DNA of 17,156 bases, taken from contig JAFYOF010000018.1 in the NCBI GenBank assembly GCA_017560305.1, positions 1-17,156 on the forward strand. Direction: 5' to 3'. The translations under genes were made by a program, and so were the position numbers. The first letter of the stretch is position 1, and the number at the start of each line of letters is the position of its first letter. The notes under the pieces are model-generated. The model saw only the letters and a program-made list of their open reading frames with translations. It did no database searches and was not told the DNA's origin. This DNA comes from Alistipes sp. (lineage in GTDB: Bacteria; Bacteroidota; Bacteroidia; Bacteroidales; Rikenellaceae). This document shows, in pieces, positions 8,153 through 15,299 of this stretch.

Positions 8153-8755
8153 TTATTTACCGAACAAACGGCTGAACCAGCCCTCCTTCTTTGCCGAAGC
8201 CTTCGCAGCCTCCTTGCGCTTTGCAACCACCTCTGGGTCGTAGATCATACCTGTGCAAAGGCACTTTGTCATATTGGTACGCTGCAACACATCGTAGTTC
8301 ACGCACGACTGGCAACCAGCCCAGAAACGCTCGTCGTCGGTAAGCTTTGCGAATGTCACAGGCTCATAGCCGAGCTCTGTATTGATGCGCATCACCGCCT
8401 CACCCGTTGTCAAGCCAAACAACTTCGCATTTGGGAAACGCTTGCGCGAGAGGTCGAAAGCCGCCTGCTTGATGCGCTTCGCTACACCCATACCACGATA
8501 CTGTGGGCGAACGATAAGACCAGAGTTAGCAACAAACTCGTCGTGACCCCACGACTCGATGTAGCAGAAACCCACAAACTCGTTACGGTTTACGGCAATA
8601 ATTGCCTTACCTGACTTTATTTTATCGGCGATATATTCGTCGGTACGGCGGGCAATACCCGTTCCACGCTGCTTAGCTGCCGCATCGATCTCGTCGTTGA
8701 TCTGCGACACAAAACCGAGGTGCTCCTCGGTAGCAACCATTACATCAATTTTCAT
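8153..8755 (-). CDS. GNAT-family acyltransferase, probable N-acylglutamate synthase (ArgA role)
   Basis: A 200-residue protein with a GNAT domain at about 1-140. IVRPQYRGMGVAKR (81-94) is motif A, with the Q/R-x-x-G-x-G/A acyl-CoA pyrophosphate loop, and the INTELGYEP region (124-132) is the usual C-terminal strand. No classical ArgA (kinase fusion) or ArgJ is in the window, and this is the first gene of the arg operon, directly after an apparent ArgR-controlled promoter. The inference is that it acylates glutamate with acetyl- or succinyl-CoA. As I recall, a comparable gene beside argG in Bacteroides has been linked genetically to arginine synthesis, but I cannot verify that here. After the fold comes an unusual tail with C148-x2-C151-x13-C165-x-C167, suggesting a metal site, then a lysine/alanine-rich basic end. 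The GNAT fold is certain; the substrate is inferred. Confidence 0.75.
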   Translation of the reverse strand: MKIDVMVATEEHLGFVSQINDEIDAAAKQRGTGIARRTDEYIADKIKSGKAIIAVNRNEFVGFCYIESWGHDEFVANSGLIVRPQYRGMGVAKRIKQAAFDLSRKRFPNAKLFGLTTGEAVMRINTELGYEPVTFAKLTDDERFWAGCQSCVNYDVLQRTNMTKCLCTGMIYDPEVVAKRKEAAKASAKKEGWFSRLFGK

Positions 8756-8793
8756 TTTTAACTATCGCTAAATGTTAATATTTTTTACAGACT

Positions 8794-8826
8794 GCAAATA
8801 TCGCATATATATACGCGATATGCAAA
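8794..8826 (-). promoter_or_regulatory. Promoter of the arg operon (Bacteroidota type)
   Basis: On the minus strand, a -33 box TTTGC (8826-8822) is followed after exactly 19 bp by GATATTTGC (8802-8794), which matches the Bacteroidota -7 consensus TAnnTTTG except at the first base. Transcription should begin near 8785-8790, leaving a leader of about 30 nt before the GNAT start at 8755. The element type and spacing match those of the argR promoter on the other side of the region. Confidence 0.65.
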
Positions 8827-8834
8827 TTTTCATA
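8803..8834. promoter_or_regulatory. Candidate ArgR operator over the arg-operon promoter
   Basis: Two overlapping inverted repeats occupy the promoter spacer and -33 box: GCATAT-N9-ATATGC (8803-8823, perfect 6-bp arms) and TATGCAAATTTTCATA (8819-8834, a 16-bp palindrome with one mismatched pair). The second resembles the ARG boxes of other phyla in being a TG...AT-rich...CA dyad of about 18 bp. Assignment to ArgR rests on position, on the adjacent argR gene and on general shape; no binding has been shown. Confidence 0.4.
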
Positions 8835-9015
8835 ACGCTAATATTTATATATAATAGAAGATTTCAGCATAACCGCATAAATTTGGAATTTTTATTCCCA
8901 ATTAAGGAATATTTAGACTTTTTATGCATCCCGCCCAACCTCTCGCGAGCGAGCAGGGGTGTGGAAGAAAAAATCAATTTTGGTTACTATTTCCTCAAAT
9001 TATTATCACATTAAG

Positions 9016-9048
9016 TTTGCATTTATAAAAAATATGCGCTAAATTTGC
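9016..9048 (+). promoter_or_regulatory. Promoter of argR (Bacteroidota type)
   Basis: TTTGC at 9016-9020 and TAAATTTGC at 9040-9048, separated by 19 bp, match the -33/-7 promoter consensus of Bacteroidota completely. Transcription should start at about 9053-9056, giving a leader of about 70 nt. Dyads overlap it: GCATTT-N7-ATATGC (9019-9037, one mismatch) and TATGC-N9-GCATA (9033-9051). These resemble the dyads at the divergent promoter and suggest autoregulation by ArgR. Confidence 0.75.
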
Positions 9049-9124
9049 ATAAATATGGGTCGAAAGAATATCGCCCGACGAAACTTAAACCTGACAACCT
9101 AATAGAAAACAACTAACAAAAACT

Positions 9125-9592
9125 ATGAACCCAAAGACACAGAGATTTGCTACCATCAGAAAAATCATCCGTAGCGAAATGATATCATCACAGGAGGAGC
9201 TCATCAGCCGACTCCGCGAGTGCGGTGTTGAGATTACACAGAGCACCCTCTCGCGCGATTTGAAGTTTATGAATGTCGCAAAAGTTCCCCACAAGAGCAA
9301 GGGATATGTATATGTATTGCCAAATGCAACCCACCACGACATCAATGTCTCATCGAACATCTCGGAGAACATCACGGGTCTCACCTTCTCAGGCAACCTC
9401 GGCGTGTTGAAGACAAAGTCGGGCTATGCGAGCGCCATCTCGGTGCCTATCGACAACCTCGACTGCCCTGCCATCCTCGGCACAATTGCGGGTGACAACA
9501 CCATCCTCCTTATCCTGAGAGAGGACGCTCGCCGCAGCCAGGTCATTGAGGCGTTGGCAAAGATTTTCCCAATGTTGAACAATGTTTTATAG
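9125..9592 (+). CDS. argR: Arginine repressor ArgR
   Basis: Arginine-responsive transcription factor of the ArgR/AhrC family, 155 residues, the usual length. The N-terminal winged helix-turn-helix (about 1-65) contains the recognition motif TQSTLSRDLKFM (38-49), with the conserved Ser-Arg at 43-44. The C-terminal domain (about 80-155) mediates hexamer formation and arginine binding and contains GTIAGDNTI (119-127). In E. coli ArgR the corresponding motif has two aspartates (GDD) that contact arginine; here the second is asparagine (N125). The gene is transcribed away from the arg operon from its own consensus promoter and is followed by a strong hairpin terminator. Control of the operon and of itself is inferred from the divergent layout and the dyads over both promoters. 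Confidence 0.95.
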   Translation: MNPKTQRFATIRKIIRSEMISSQEELISRLRECGVEITQSTLSRDLKFMNVAKVPHKSKGYVYVLPNATHHDINVSSNISENITGLTFSGNLGVLKTKSGYASAISVPIDNLDCPAILGTIAGDNTILLILREDARRSQVIEALAKIFPMLNNVL

Positions 9593-9626
9593 TCACAGCA
9601 ACCGACTGATAATCAAACAATAAAGC

Positions 9627-9668
9627 GACGCGCAAGGAATCATCAGAAACCTTGCGCGTCACTTATTT
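9627..9668. terminator. Bidirectional intrinsic terminator between argR and divIC
   Basis: A perfect 11-bp stem, GACGCGCAAGG (9627-9637) with CCTTGCGCGTC (9650-9660), encloses a 12-nt loop. On the plus strand it is followed by ACTTATTTT, and on the minus strand by GCTTTATTGTTTG. Both tails are T-rich, so it probably ends argR and the convergent hpt-queE-divIC transcript. Confidence 0.85.
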
Positions 9669-9699
9669 TCTGCGGGTATCACGCCCACAACTTTCGCCC

Positions 9700-9972
9700 C
9701 TAATCCTCTATGATATAGATGTATTCGTCGGCTCGCTGCATATGAAACTTCTCGCGGGCGAACTGCTCCAGATACTCATCATATTTAAGGTGCTCAAGCA
9801 GAGTGCTATCCTGCTCAACGCGACCACGATAGAGGTCATATTGCTCCTCGAGGTTTGAGATGCGACTCTTCACACGAACAATCACTATCAGGTTGCGCAC
9901 AGTGACAATAGCGGTATAGAACAAGATTACCGCCGTGAGACCCAACCACAGATATTTACTCAAACTTCTCAT
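9700..9972 (-). CDS. Septum formation initiator, FtsB/DivIC-like
   Basis: A small bitopic membrane protein of 90 residues with the DivIC/FtsB plan: a short basic cytoplasmic end (MRSLSKY), one hydrophobic segment (about 8-31), then a charged heptad-like coiled coil (about 33-65) and a C-terminal segment EYLEQFAREKFHM (66-78) that is characteristic of the family in Bacteroidota. It is expected to join FtsL- and FtsQ-like proteins at the division site and help activate septal wall synthesis. I chose the ATG at 9972. A GTG two codons earlier, at 9978, overlaps the queE stop (TAGTG) and would add Met-Lys. The 5-bp spacing or overlap with queE indicates co-transcription. FtsB and DivIC cannot be told apart from the sequence alone. 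Confidence 0.82.
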   Translation of the reverse strand: MRSLSKYLWLGLTAVILFYTAIVTVRNLIVIVRVKSRISNLEEQYDLYRGRVEQDSTLLEHLKYDEYLEQFAREKFHMQRADEYIYIIED

Positions 9973-9977
9973 CTTCA

Positions 9978-10610
9978 CTACGGAATACGCATAAACTTAT
10001 GTGTCTGCACCGAGATGCTCCACTTTGGGTTTGCCTTGGCATACTCAACCATCTTTGGGATAATCTCCTCATAGACACTCCACTCGGGCTGCAGGTAGAG
10101 TCGGCAATAGCGACCCACACGGCGGGCATTCTCCTCCGCCCACTTGAAATCCTCCTCGCTCTGGATGATTACCTTCAACTCGTGCGCACGACCAAAAGCC
10201 TCGGCCAGAGGTGGTTGCTGACGCTTAGGCGAAAGACACACCCAATCGAACTCACCGCTGAAGGGGTGCGTGCCCGATGTCTCAAGGAAAATCTCAAGAC
10301 CTGCATCCTTGAGCTTTGAGGTCAGCACATCCAACGGATAGAGCAATGGCTCGCCTCCCGTAATCACAATAGCCTGCGCCTCGCAAGCCTTTGCGCGTGC
10401 CACCACAACATCCACCTCCACGGGTGGGAAGATGCGGGGATTCCAGGTGTACTTCGCGTCACACCAACGGCAACCCACATCACAACCGCCAAGGCGTATA
10501 AAATAGGCGGGCTTACCAGAATGGAAGCCCTCGCCTTGAATCGTGTAAAAATCTTCAACCAGTGGCAACTTCTCGCCACCACACAACATCTCGTTATTCG
10601 TCAACGACAT
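9978..10610 (-). CDS. queE: 7-carboxy-7-deazaguanine synthase (radical SAM)
   Basis: Radical SAM enzyme that contracts 6-carboxytetrahydropterin to 7-carboxy-7-deazaguanine, an intermediate of queuosine in tRNA. The 210 residues show FYTIQGEGFHSGKPAYFIRLGG before the cluster motif C43-x3-C47-x2-C50 (CDVGCRWC), which holds the 4Fe-4S cluster, then the GGEP motif (ITGGEPLLY, near 83-91) for SAM. This CxxxCxxC spacing with the GEG lead-in is typical of QueE. The annotated ATG at 10610 overlaps the end of hpt by 17 bp; an ATG seven codons later (10589) would remove the overlap, and the conserved part begins only around residue 14, so the start is uncertain. No other queuosine gene is in view. Confidence 0.92.
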   Translation of the reverse strand: MSLTNNEMLCGGEKLPLVEDFYTIQGEGFHSGKPAYFIRLGGCDVGCRWCDAKYTWNPRIFPPVEVDVVVARAKACEAQAIVITGGEPLLYPLDVLTSKLKDAGLEIFLETSGTHPFSGEFDWVCLSPKRQQPPLAEAFGRAHELKVIIQSEEDFKWAEENARRVGRYCRLYLQPEWSVYEEIIPKMVEYAKANPKWSISVQTHKFMRIP

Positions 10611-11130
10611 ATATATCCTTCAAATTACGACCTAACTGATTGTAGTCCAAGCCATAGCCCACGATGAACTCATTACCTATCGAGAGCGCAGTGTAGTCAA
10701 TCTTGTAATCGTAGAGGAACTTATCGGGCTTGAAGAAGAGCGTGCAGATTGAGATGCTCGCAGGATTCTTCGCCTTCAGGTAATCGAGCAGGAAGTTCAT
10801 ACTGTGACCTGTCTCAACGATATCCTCAACGATGATGATGTCACGACCCTCGATATCGAAATTGATACCCAACTGCTGCTCAACATTGCCCGTAGACTCC
10901 GTACCGTTGTAAGACGAAATCTTGACAAAGGCGAGCTGGCTGTCGAATGAAATCTTGCGCACTAAATCACTCAAGAAGAGGAACGAGCCGCTCAACACAC
11001 CCAGAAAGATAGGCGTATGACCAGCATAGCGCTCATTCAACTGCTGCGCCACGCGCTCAACAGCGGCGTCAATCTCCTCGGCGGGGATCATCACCTTAAA
11101 CCACTTATCTTGTAACTTAATTTTCTCCAT
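10594..11130 (-). CDS. hpt: Hypoxanthine phosphoribosyltransferase
   Basis: Salvages hypoxanthine or guanine to the nucleotide using PRPP. The 178-residue protein has the type-I phosphoribosyltransferase features: LSGSF (46-50), the flexible loop with SSYNGTESTG (72-81), and the PRPP-binding motif IIIVEDIVETGHSM (98-111), whose two acidic residues E102 and D103 are diagnostic. FFKPDKF toward the C-terminus contains the lysine that recognises the purine. It overlaps queE by 17 bp or lies 4 bp from it, depending on the queE start, so hpt, queE and divIC form one unit. It begins about 20 bp after the tkt terminator, with no recognisable promoter between them. Confidence 0.93.
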   Translation of the reverse strand: MEKIKLQDKWFKVMIPAEEIDAAVERVAQQLNERYAGHTPIFLGVLSGSFLFLSDLVRKISFDSQLAFVKISSYNGTESTGNVEQQLGINFDIEGRDIIIVEDIVETGHSMNFLLDYLKAKNPASISICTLFFKPDKFLYDYKIDYTALSIGNEFIVGYGLDYNQLGRNLKDIYVVDE

Positions 11131-11150
11131 TGGGGTAGTAGTAATATTTC

Positions 11151-11180
11151 AAAAAAGCGGGTCGCAAGGCAACCCGCTTT
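11151..11180 (-). terminator. Intrinsic terminator of tkt
   Basis: On the minus strand, 6 bp after the tkt stop, AAAGCGGGT (11180-11172) pairs with ACCCGCTTT (11162-11154) around a 9-nt loop and runs into six T residues. This is a textbook rho-independent terminator. It stands about 20 bp before hpt. Confidence 0.88.
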
Positions 11181-11186
11181 CATTTG

Positions 11187-13220
11187 TTAGTCCTTATTTA
11201 TCAGCGCCTTAACCTCTTCGTAAACTGCCTTGCCATTGTAACCGAACTTCTCGTCCAGCACCTTGAATGGAGCAGAGTAACCGAAGTGATCCAAGCCGTG
11301 AATCTTACCGCTCTCGCCTACCAAGCCACGCAATGTGATTGAAAGACCTGATGTCAAACCATAGCGAGGAACATCGTTCAAAAGGATGCTCTCCTGGTAT
11401 GACTTTGGCTGGTCGCGGAACAAGCCCTCACTTGGAACGCTCACCACGCGCACTGGAATACCCTCCTTCTGCAACATCTCGGCACCCTCAACCAATGTTG
11501 AAACCTCCGAACCTGATGCAATCATCACAACCTGAGCCTTCGCTGAATCCAAAACTACATAAGCACCCTTCATCGCCTGCTTTGCCTCATCACGACGGCT
11601 GTAGTTCAATGCTGGCAATGTATTTACATTCTGGCGTGAGAGAATCAACGCTACAGGACGCTTCTCGGTCAATGCATACTGCCAAGCAACTGCTGTCTCC
11701 TCGGCATCAGCTGGACGGAGAACCACCATCGAGCGCTCGCCCTGATGGTTGTGTACCTGCTCCATCAAACGAATCTGCATCTCCTGCTCAATTGGCTGAT
11801 GTGTAGGACCATCCTCACCCACGCGGAATGAGTCGTGCGACCAGATGTAGATAACCTTCAAGCGCATCAACGCCGAGAGGCGGATTGCTGGCTTCATATA
11901 GTCAGAGAATACGAAGAATGTACCGCAAGCTGGGATAACACCACCGTGAAGAGCCATACCGTTCATCACGCAAGCCATAGTAAGCTCGGCAACACCAGCC
12001 TGGAAGAACTGGCCTGTGAAATCACCCTTCTGGAAAGCCTTGGTCTTGTTCAAGAAACCATCGGTCTTATCCGAATTGCTCAAGTCAGCCGATGCAACAA
12101 TCATATTCTCAACCTTCTCAGCGTAAACGCCCAACATAGTTGCTGACGCTACGCGAGTCGCTGTATTTGACTTAACCTCAACCTTGTTGTAGTCAATCTC
12201 TGGCACCTCACCCGAGAGGAAACGATTGAGTTTACGAGAGAGCTCCTTATTCTCGGCACGCCACTCTGCCTCAACCTGCTTCATCTGCTCTGCCCACTGC
12301 TTGAGCTCACCACGACGAGCCTCGTAAATCTCGGCTGTCTCAGCGAAGAGCTGGAATGGATCCTCTGGGTCACCGCCCAAGTTCTTAACAGTAGCTGCCA
12401 AATCAGCACCAGCGCCTGACAATGGCTGACCGTGAGTAGAAACCTTACCCTCGAAGCTCTCGCCATTTGCACCCATAGCACCCTTCGCCATAATTGTGCG
12501 ACCGATGATGAGTGTTGGACGCTCGGTCTGTGCATTAGCCTCAGTCAAAGCAGCACGCAACTGCTCGACATCGTTACCGTTAACATCAATTACATGCCAA
12601 CCCCAAGCACGGTACTTCGCTGCAACATCCTCTGAGTCAATCTCGTCAACCTTTGTTGAGAGCTGCACATTGTTGGCATCGTAGTACATAATCAGGTTAG
12701 AAAGACCAAGGTGACCTGCTACACGACCAACGCCCTGTGAAATCTCCTCCTGAACGGCACCGTCCGAGATGAACGAGTAGGTCTTGTGAGCCATCCACTC
12801 ACCAAAGCGAGCAACCATAAAGCGCTCGGCAATAGCAGCACCCACAGCCATCGCGTGACCCTGGCCCAATGGACCAGATGTGTTCTCCACGCCGTGCATA
12901 ACATCTACCTCAGGGTGACCTGGAGTGATGCTACCCCACTGACGGAAGCTCTTCAAATCGTCCATCTTGTAGAAACCCGACAACATCAATACCGAATACA
13001 ACATCGGTGACATATGACCGGGGTCAAGGAAGAAACGGTCACGGAAAGGATATGCAGGATTCTCGGGATCATAATGCATAAATTCCGTGTAGAGCAAATT
13101 AATAAAGTCAGCACCACCCATAGCACCGCCTGGGTGACCCGATTTAGCCTTTTCTACCATCGCTGCCGCCAAGATTCGGATGTTGTCGGCTGCCTTGTTG
13201 AGTTTAGAGTTAGCAAACAT
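11187..13220 (-). CDS. tkt: Transketolase
   Basis: Thiamine-pyrophosphate enzyme that moves two-carbon units between sugar phosphates in the non-oxidative pentose phosphate pathway. The full-length 677-residue protein shows all three domains: GHPGG (28-32), DPGHM (66-70), TSGPLGQGH (114-122), the TPP/magnesium region SDGAVQEE (152-159) to YDANN (180-184), STHG with H263, the pyrimidine-domain glutamate E412 in AGVAEL, and FRVGEDGPTHQPIEQ (465-479). In the TPP motif, the usual GDG appears as SDG and the closing acidic-asparagine part as DANN, a form I associate with Bacteroidota transketolases. ATG start; 46 bp from clpX. It has its own terminator and a plausible -7 promoter element, so it is probably expressed separately as well as from clpX read-through. 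Confidence 0.96.
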   Translation of the reverse strand: MFANSKLNKAADNIRILAAAMVEKAKSGHPGGAMGGADFINLLYTEFMHYDPENPAYPFRDRFFLDPGHMSPMLYSVLMLSGFYKMDDLKSFRQWGSITPGHPEVDVMHGVENTSGPLGQGHAMAVGAAIAERFMVARFGEWMAHKTYSFISDGAVQEEISQGVGRVAGHLGLSNLIMYYDANNVQLSTKVDEIDSEDVAAKYRAWGWHVIDVNGNDVEQLRAALTEANAQTERPTLIIGRTIMAKGAMGANGESFEGKVSTHGQPLSGAGADLAATVKNLGGDPEDPFQLFAETAEIYEARRGELKQWAEQMKQVEAEWRAENKELSRKLNRFLSGEVPEIDYNKVEVKSNTATRVASATMLGVYAEKVENMIVASADLSNSDKTDGFLNKTKAFQKGDFTGQFFQAGVAELTMACVMNGMALHGGVIPACGTFFVFSDYMKPAIRLSALMRLKVIYIWSHDSFRVGEDGPTHQPIEQEMQIRLMEQVHNHQGERSMVVLRPADAEETAVAWQYALTEKRPVALILSRQNVNTLPALNYSRRDEAKQAMKGAYVVLDSAKAQVVMIASGSEVSTLVEGAEMLQKEGIPVRVVSVPSEGLFRDQPKSYQESILLNDVPRYGLTSGLSITLRGLVGESGKIHGLDHFGYSAPFKVLDEKFGYNGKAVYEEVKALINKD

Positions 13221-13247
13221 ATCTTTTAGTATTCATTTCCTAATTCA

Positions 13248-13268
13248 CAAAGATAATATAATTATCTT
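13248..13268 (-). promoter_or_regulatory. Possible tkt promoter -7 element with adjacent AT-rich dyad
   Basis: On the minus strand, TATCTTTG (13255-13248) matches the Bacteroidota -7 consensus TAnnTTTG and would start transcription about 20 nt before tkt. No TTTG is present at the expected -33 position, which lies inside the end of clpX. A perfect 8-bp inverted repeat, AAGATAAT-ATA-ATTATCTT (13250-13268), overlaps this element and the clpX stop codon. Confidence 0.4.
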
Positions 13269-14544
13269 AACTTACCTGCCTTAACTCGAAAAAATTCGCA
13301 CCTTCTATCTTTTTTTTCGCATACTCGAGTGTTACAACATACTCTTTTGCGCCAGATGAAGGCACATCATACATCGCGTCAATCATAATTGCCTCGCAAA
13401 TCGAGCGCAAACCGCGCGCTCCGAGCTTGTACTCATCGGCCTTTGCAACGATGTAATCAAGCACCTCCGCCTCGAAGCGAAGCTCCACATCATCCATCGC
13501 AAAAAGCTGCTCATACTGCTTGACAATAGCATTCTTTGGCTCGGTCAAAATCGAACGCAACGCCTCCACCGAGAGTGGCTGCATATAGGTCAAAACCGGC
13601 AGACGACCCACCAACTCGGGAATCAGACCGAATGACTTCAAGTCCTGTGGCATAATGTATTTCATCAGGTTCTGACGATCCACCTGCGAGCCGCTCTGCT
13701 GACCGTAACCGATGGCACGAGTGTTCAGACGCTGGGCAATCTTCTTCTCGATGCCGTCGAATGCGCCACCGCAGATGAAGAGGATATCCTTGGTATTGAC
13801 CTGAATGAACTTCTGGTCGGGATGCTTGCGACCGCCCTGTGGTGGTACATTTACAACAGTGCCCTCCAGAATCTTCAGCAGAGCCTGCTGCACACCCTCG
13901 CCCGACACATCGCGTGTGATGCTTGGGTTGTCACCCTTGCGTGCAATCTTGTCAATCTCGTCGATAAAGACAATACCTCGCTCGGCAGCCTCCACATTGT
14001 AGTCGGCAACCTGCAACAGACGCGAGAGAATGCTCTCAACATCCTCACCAACATAACCTGCCTCGGTCAAAACGGTAGCGTCAACGATAGTAAACGGAAC
14101 ATTCAACACGCGTGCGATAGTGCGTGCCATCAGGGTCTTACCAGTACCCGTAGCACCCACCAGCACGATGTTCGATTTATCAATCTCCACCGCATCATCC
14201 GCCTTGCGCTTCTGGCGGCTCATAATACGCTTGTAGTGGTTGTACACCGCCACCGACATATAGCGCTTTGCGTCGTCCTGACCAATCACATACTGATCCA
14301 GGACAGCCTTAATCTCGGCAGGCTTCATAAGCTCCTCCATCGTGAACTTACTCTCACTCTTCTTGCTGCGACCTCCGCCCACCATCTCGCTCTCAACGAG
14401 CATCTCGTGACCACGCTCAACGCAGATATTGCAAATATTCACTCCTCCCGAACCCTGGAACATCAGCGCCACATCGCTGCGCTTCGCACCGCAGAACGAG
14501 CAGCAATCCTCATTCGAGTGAGAACCATTATTCTTTTTTGCCAT
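13267..14544 (-). CDS. clpX: ClpX, ATP-dependent unfoldase of the Clp protease
   Basis: Hexameric AAA+ machine that recognises tagged substrates, unfolds them and feeds them to ClpP. The 425 residues contain an N-terminal zinc-binding domain with C15-x2-C18-x19-C38-x2-C41, Walker A GATGTGKT (130-137), the pore loop GYVGED (163-168), Walker B IVFIDEID (191-198), the RKH substrate loop (239-241 in GGRKHPDQ), the arginine-finger region [10 protein letters not shown] (308-317, R314) and the sensor-2 segment GARGLRSI toward the end. The ClpP-docking loop, IGF in E. coli, reads IGY here (278-280). It begins 5 bp after the clpP stop and is surely co-transcribed. Length and motifs show an intact enzyme. 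Confidence 0.97.
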   Translation of the reverse strand: MAKKNNGSHSNEDCCSFCGAKRSDVALMFQGSGGVNICNICVERGHEMLVESEMVGGGRSKKSESKFTMEELMKPAEIKAVLDQYVIGQDDAKRYMSVAVYNHYKRIMSRQKRKADDAVEIDKSNIVLVGATGTGKTLMARTIARVLNVPFTIVDATVLTEAGYVGEDVESILSRLLQVADYNVEAAERGIVFIDEIDKIARKGDNPSITRDVSGEGVQQALLKILEGTVVNVPPQGGRKHPDQKFIQVNTKDILFICGGAFDGIEKKIAQRLNTRAIGYGQQSGSQVDRQNLMKYIMPQDLKSFGLIPELVGRLPVLTYMQPLSVEALRSILTEPKNAIVKQYEQLFAMDDVELRFEAEVLDYIVAKADEYKLGARGLRSICEAIMIDAMYDVPSSGAKEYVVTLEYAKKKIEGANFFELRQVS

Positions 14545-14549
14545 AAATA

Positions 14550-15218
14550 TTACTTTTTGCGCTTCTCAAGCACCACATCAATCAAACCGTACTCCTTCGC
14601 CTCGGCTGCGCTCATCCAGTAGTCGCGGTCGGCATCCTGCTCAATCTTTGCGATGTCGACACCCGAGTGAGAAGAGAGAATCTCATAAAGCTCGCGCTTG
14701 GTCTTCTGAATCTCGCGTGCAGTAATCTCGATATCCGACGCCTGACCCTGCACACCGCCCAATGGCTGGTGAATCATCACGCGTGAGTGAGGCAACGCCT
14801 GACGCTTGCCCGCAGCACCCGCTGTGAGGAGCACCGCACCCATCGAAGCAGCCAAACCAGTACAGATGGTAGCCACATCGCACGACACGAGCTGCATAGT
14901 ATCGTAGATACCCAGACCTGCCGACACCGAACCACCAGGAGAGTTGATATAAATCTGCACATCCTTCTCTGGATCAGCCGACTCCAGGAAGAGCAGCTGC
15001 GCCTGAATGATGTTTGCAGCATCGTCGTAGATTGGCGCACCAAGGAAGATGATGCGGTCCATCATAAGGCGAGAGAACACATCCATCGTCGCCACATTCA
15101 ACTGTCGCTCCTCGATAATGGTTGGCGACACATAACCCGCCTGGATTGAGTGGAAGTTGTGCAACTTGAGGCTGCTGATGCCACAATGCAAACGAGCATA
15201 TTTTTCAAATTCAGTCAT
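14550..15218 (-). CDS. clpP: ClpP, proteolytic subunit of the Clp protease
   Basis: Serine protease that forms a double-heptamer chamber capped by ClpX. The chosen ATG at 15218 gives 222 residues. The catalytic triad is intact: S125 in [11 protein letters not shown]150 in RVMIHQP and D199 in DADRDYWMS. The spacings of 25 and 49 residues equal those of E. coli Clp[17 protein letters not shown] (91-106) is the conserved handle and oxyanion region. The frame remains open upstream to a GTG at 15305, but that extension is read through a strong hairpin, has no ClpP-like sequence and is unlikely to be translated. AGGA sits 7 bases before the ATG, a modest ribosome site. clpX follows after 5 bp. Upstream is tig, the usual partner order in bacteria. 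Confidence 0.97.
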   Translation of the reverse strand: MTEFEKYARLHCGISSLKLHNFHSIQAGYVSPTIIEERQLNVATMDVFSRLMMDRIIFLGAPIYDDAANIIQAQLLFLESADPEKDVQIYINSPGGSVSAGLGIYDTMQLVSCDVATICTGLAASMGAVLLTAGAAGKRQALPHSRVMIHQPLGGVQGQASDIEITAREIQKTKRELYEILSSHSGVDIAKIEQDADRDYWMSAAEAKEYGLIDVVLEKRKK

Positions 15219-15247
15219 AACTATTCCTGTTTGATTGTTATAAAACC

Positions 15248-15290
15248 AAAATTTGGACTCTGCAAACTTTACGCCCAGAGTCCAAATTTT
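15248..15290 (-). terminator. Long perfect hairpin in the tig-clpP gap: terminator or attenuator
   Basis: A 15-bp perfect inverted repeat (arms 15248-15262 and 15276-15290, loop 13 nt) lies between tig and clpP. On the minus strand the second arm ends in TTTT and continues GGTTTTATAA, so it resembles an intrinsic terminator for tig. Only 29 nt remain before the clpP start, and I find no CAAAnnTA (the reverse of the -7 consensus) anywhere in 15219-15348. clpPX is therefore probably reached by partial read-through. Confidence 0.7.
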
Positions 15291-15299
15291 CATAATTTG

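Larger units (their letters stand above)
8756..9124. other. Divergent regulatory region between the arg operon and argR
   Basis: This 369-bp gap holds no convincing gene. It is AT-rich apart from a short GC-rich patch at about 8929-8962, which contains the palindrome CTCGCGAG (8942-8949). The left 80 bp carry the arg-operon promoter and candidate operators, and the right 110 bp carry the argR promoter. Between them, GGAAT (8885-8889), ATTCC (8894-8898) and GGAAT (8906-8910) could form two mutually exclusive small hairpins, of unknown meaning. An 80-codon open frame across the middle has no family resemblance and low-complexity composition. Confidence 0.8.

Noticed and set aside
8140..8154. 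AATCAA-GGT-TTGATT dyad at the end of the GNAT gene as a terminator
   Set aside because: The stem is only 6 bp, AT-rich and overlaps the stop codon, with no directly adjacent T-run; too weak to separate the GNAT gene from argG.
8772..9014. An 80-codon plus-strand frame in the arg regulatory region
   Set aside because: Its start overlaps the arg promoter, its composition follows AT-rich non-coding DNA, and no family resemblance is seen.
13822..14622. A 266-codon plus-strand frame opposite clpX
   Set aside because: It mirrors clpX codons, is rich in His/Leu/Thr in the way antisense frames are, and has no promoter, ribosome site or recognisable domain.
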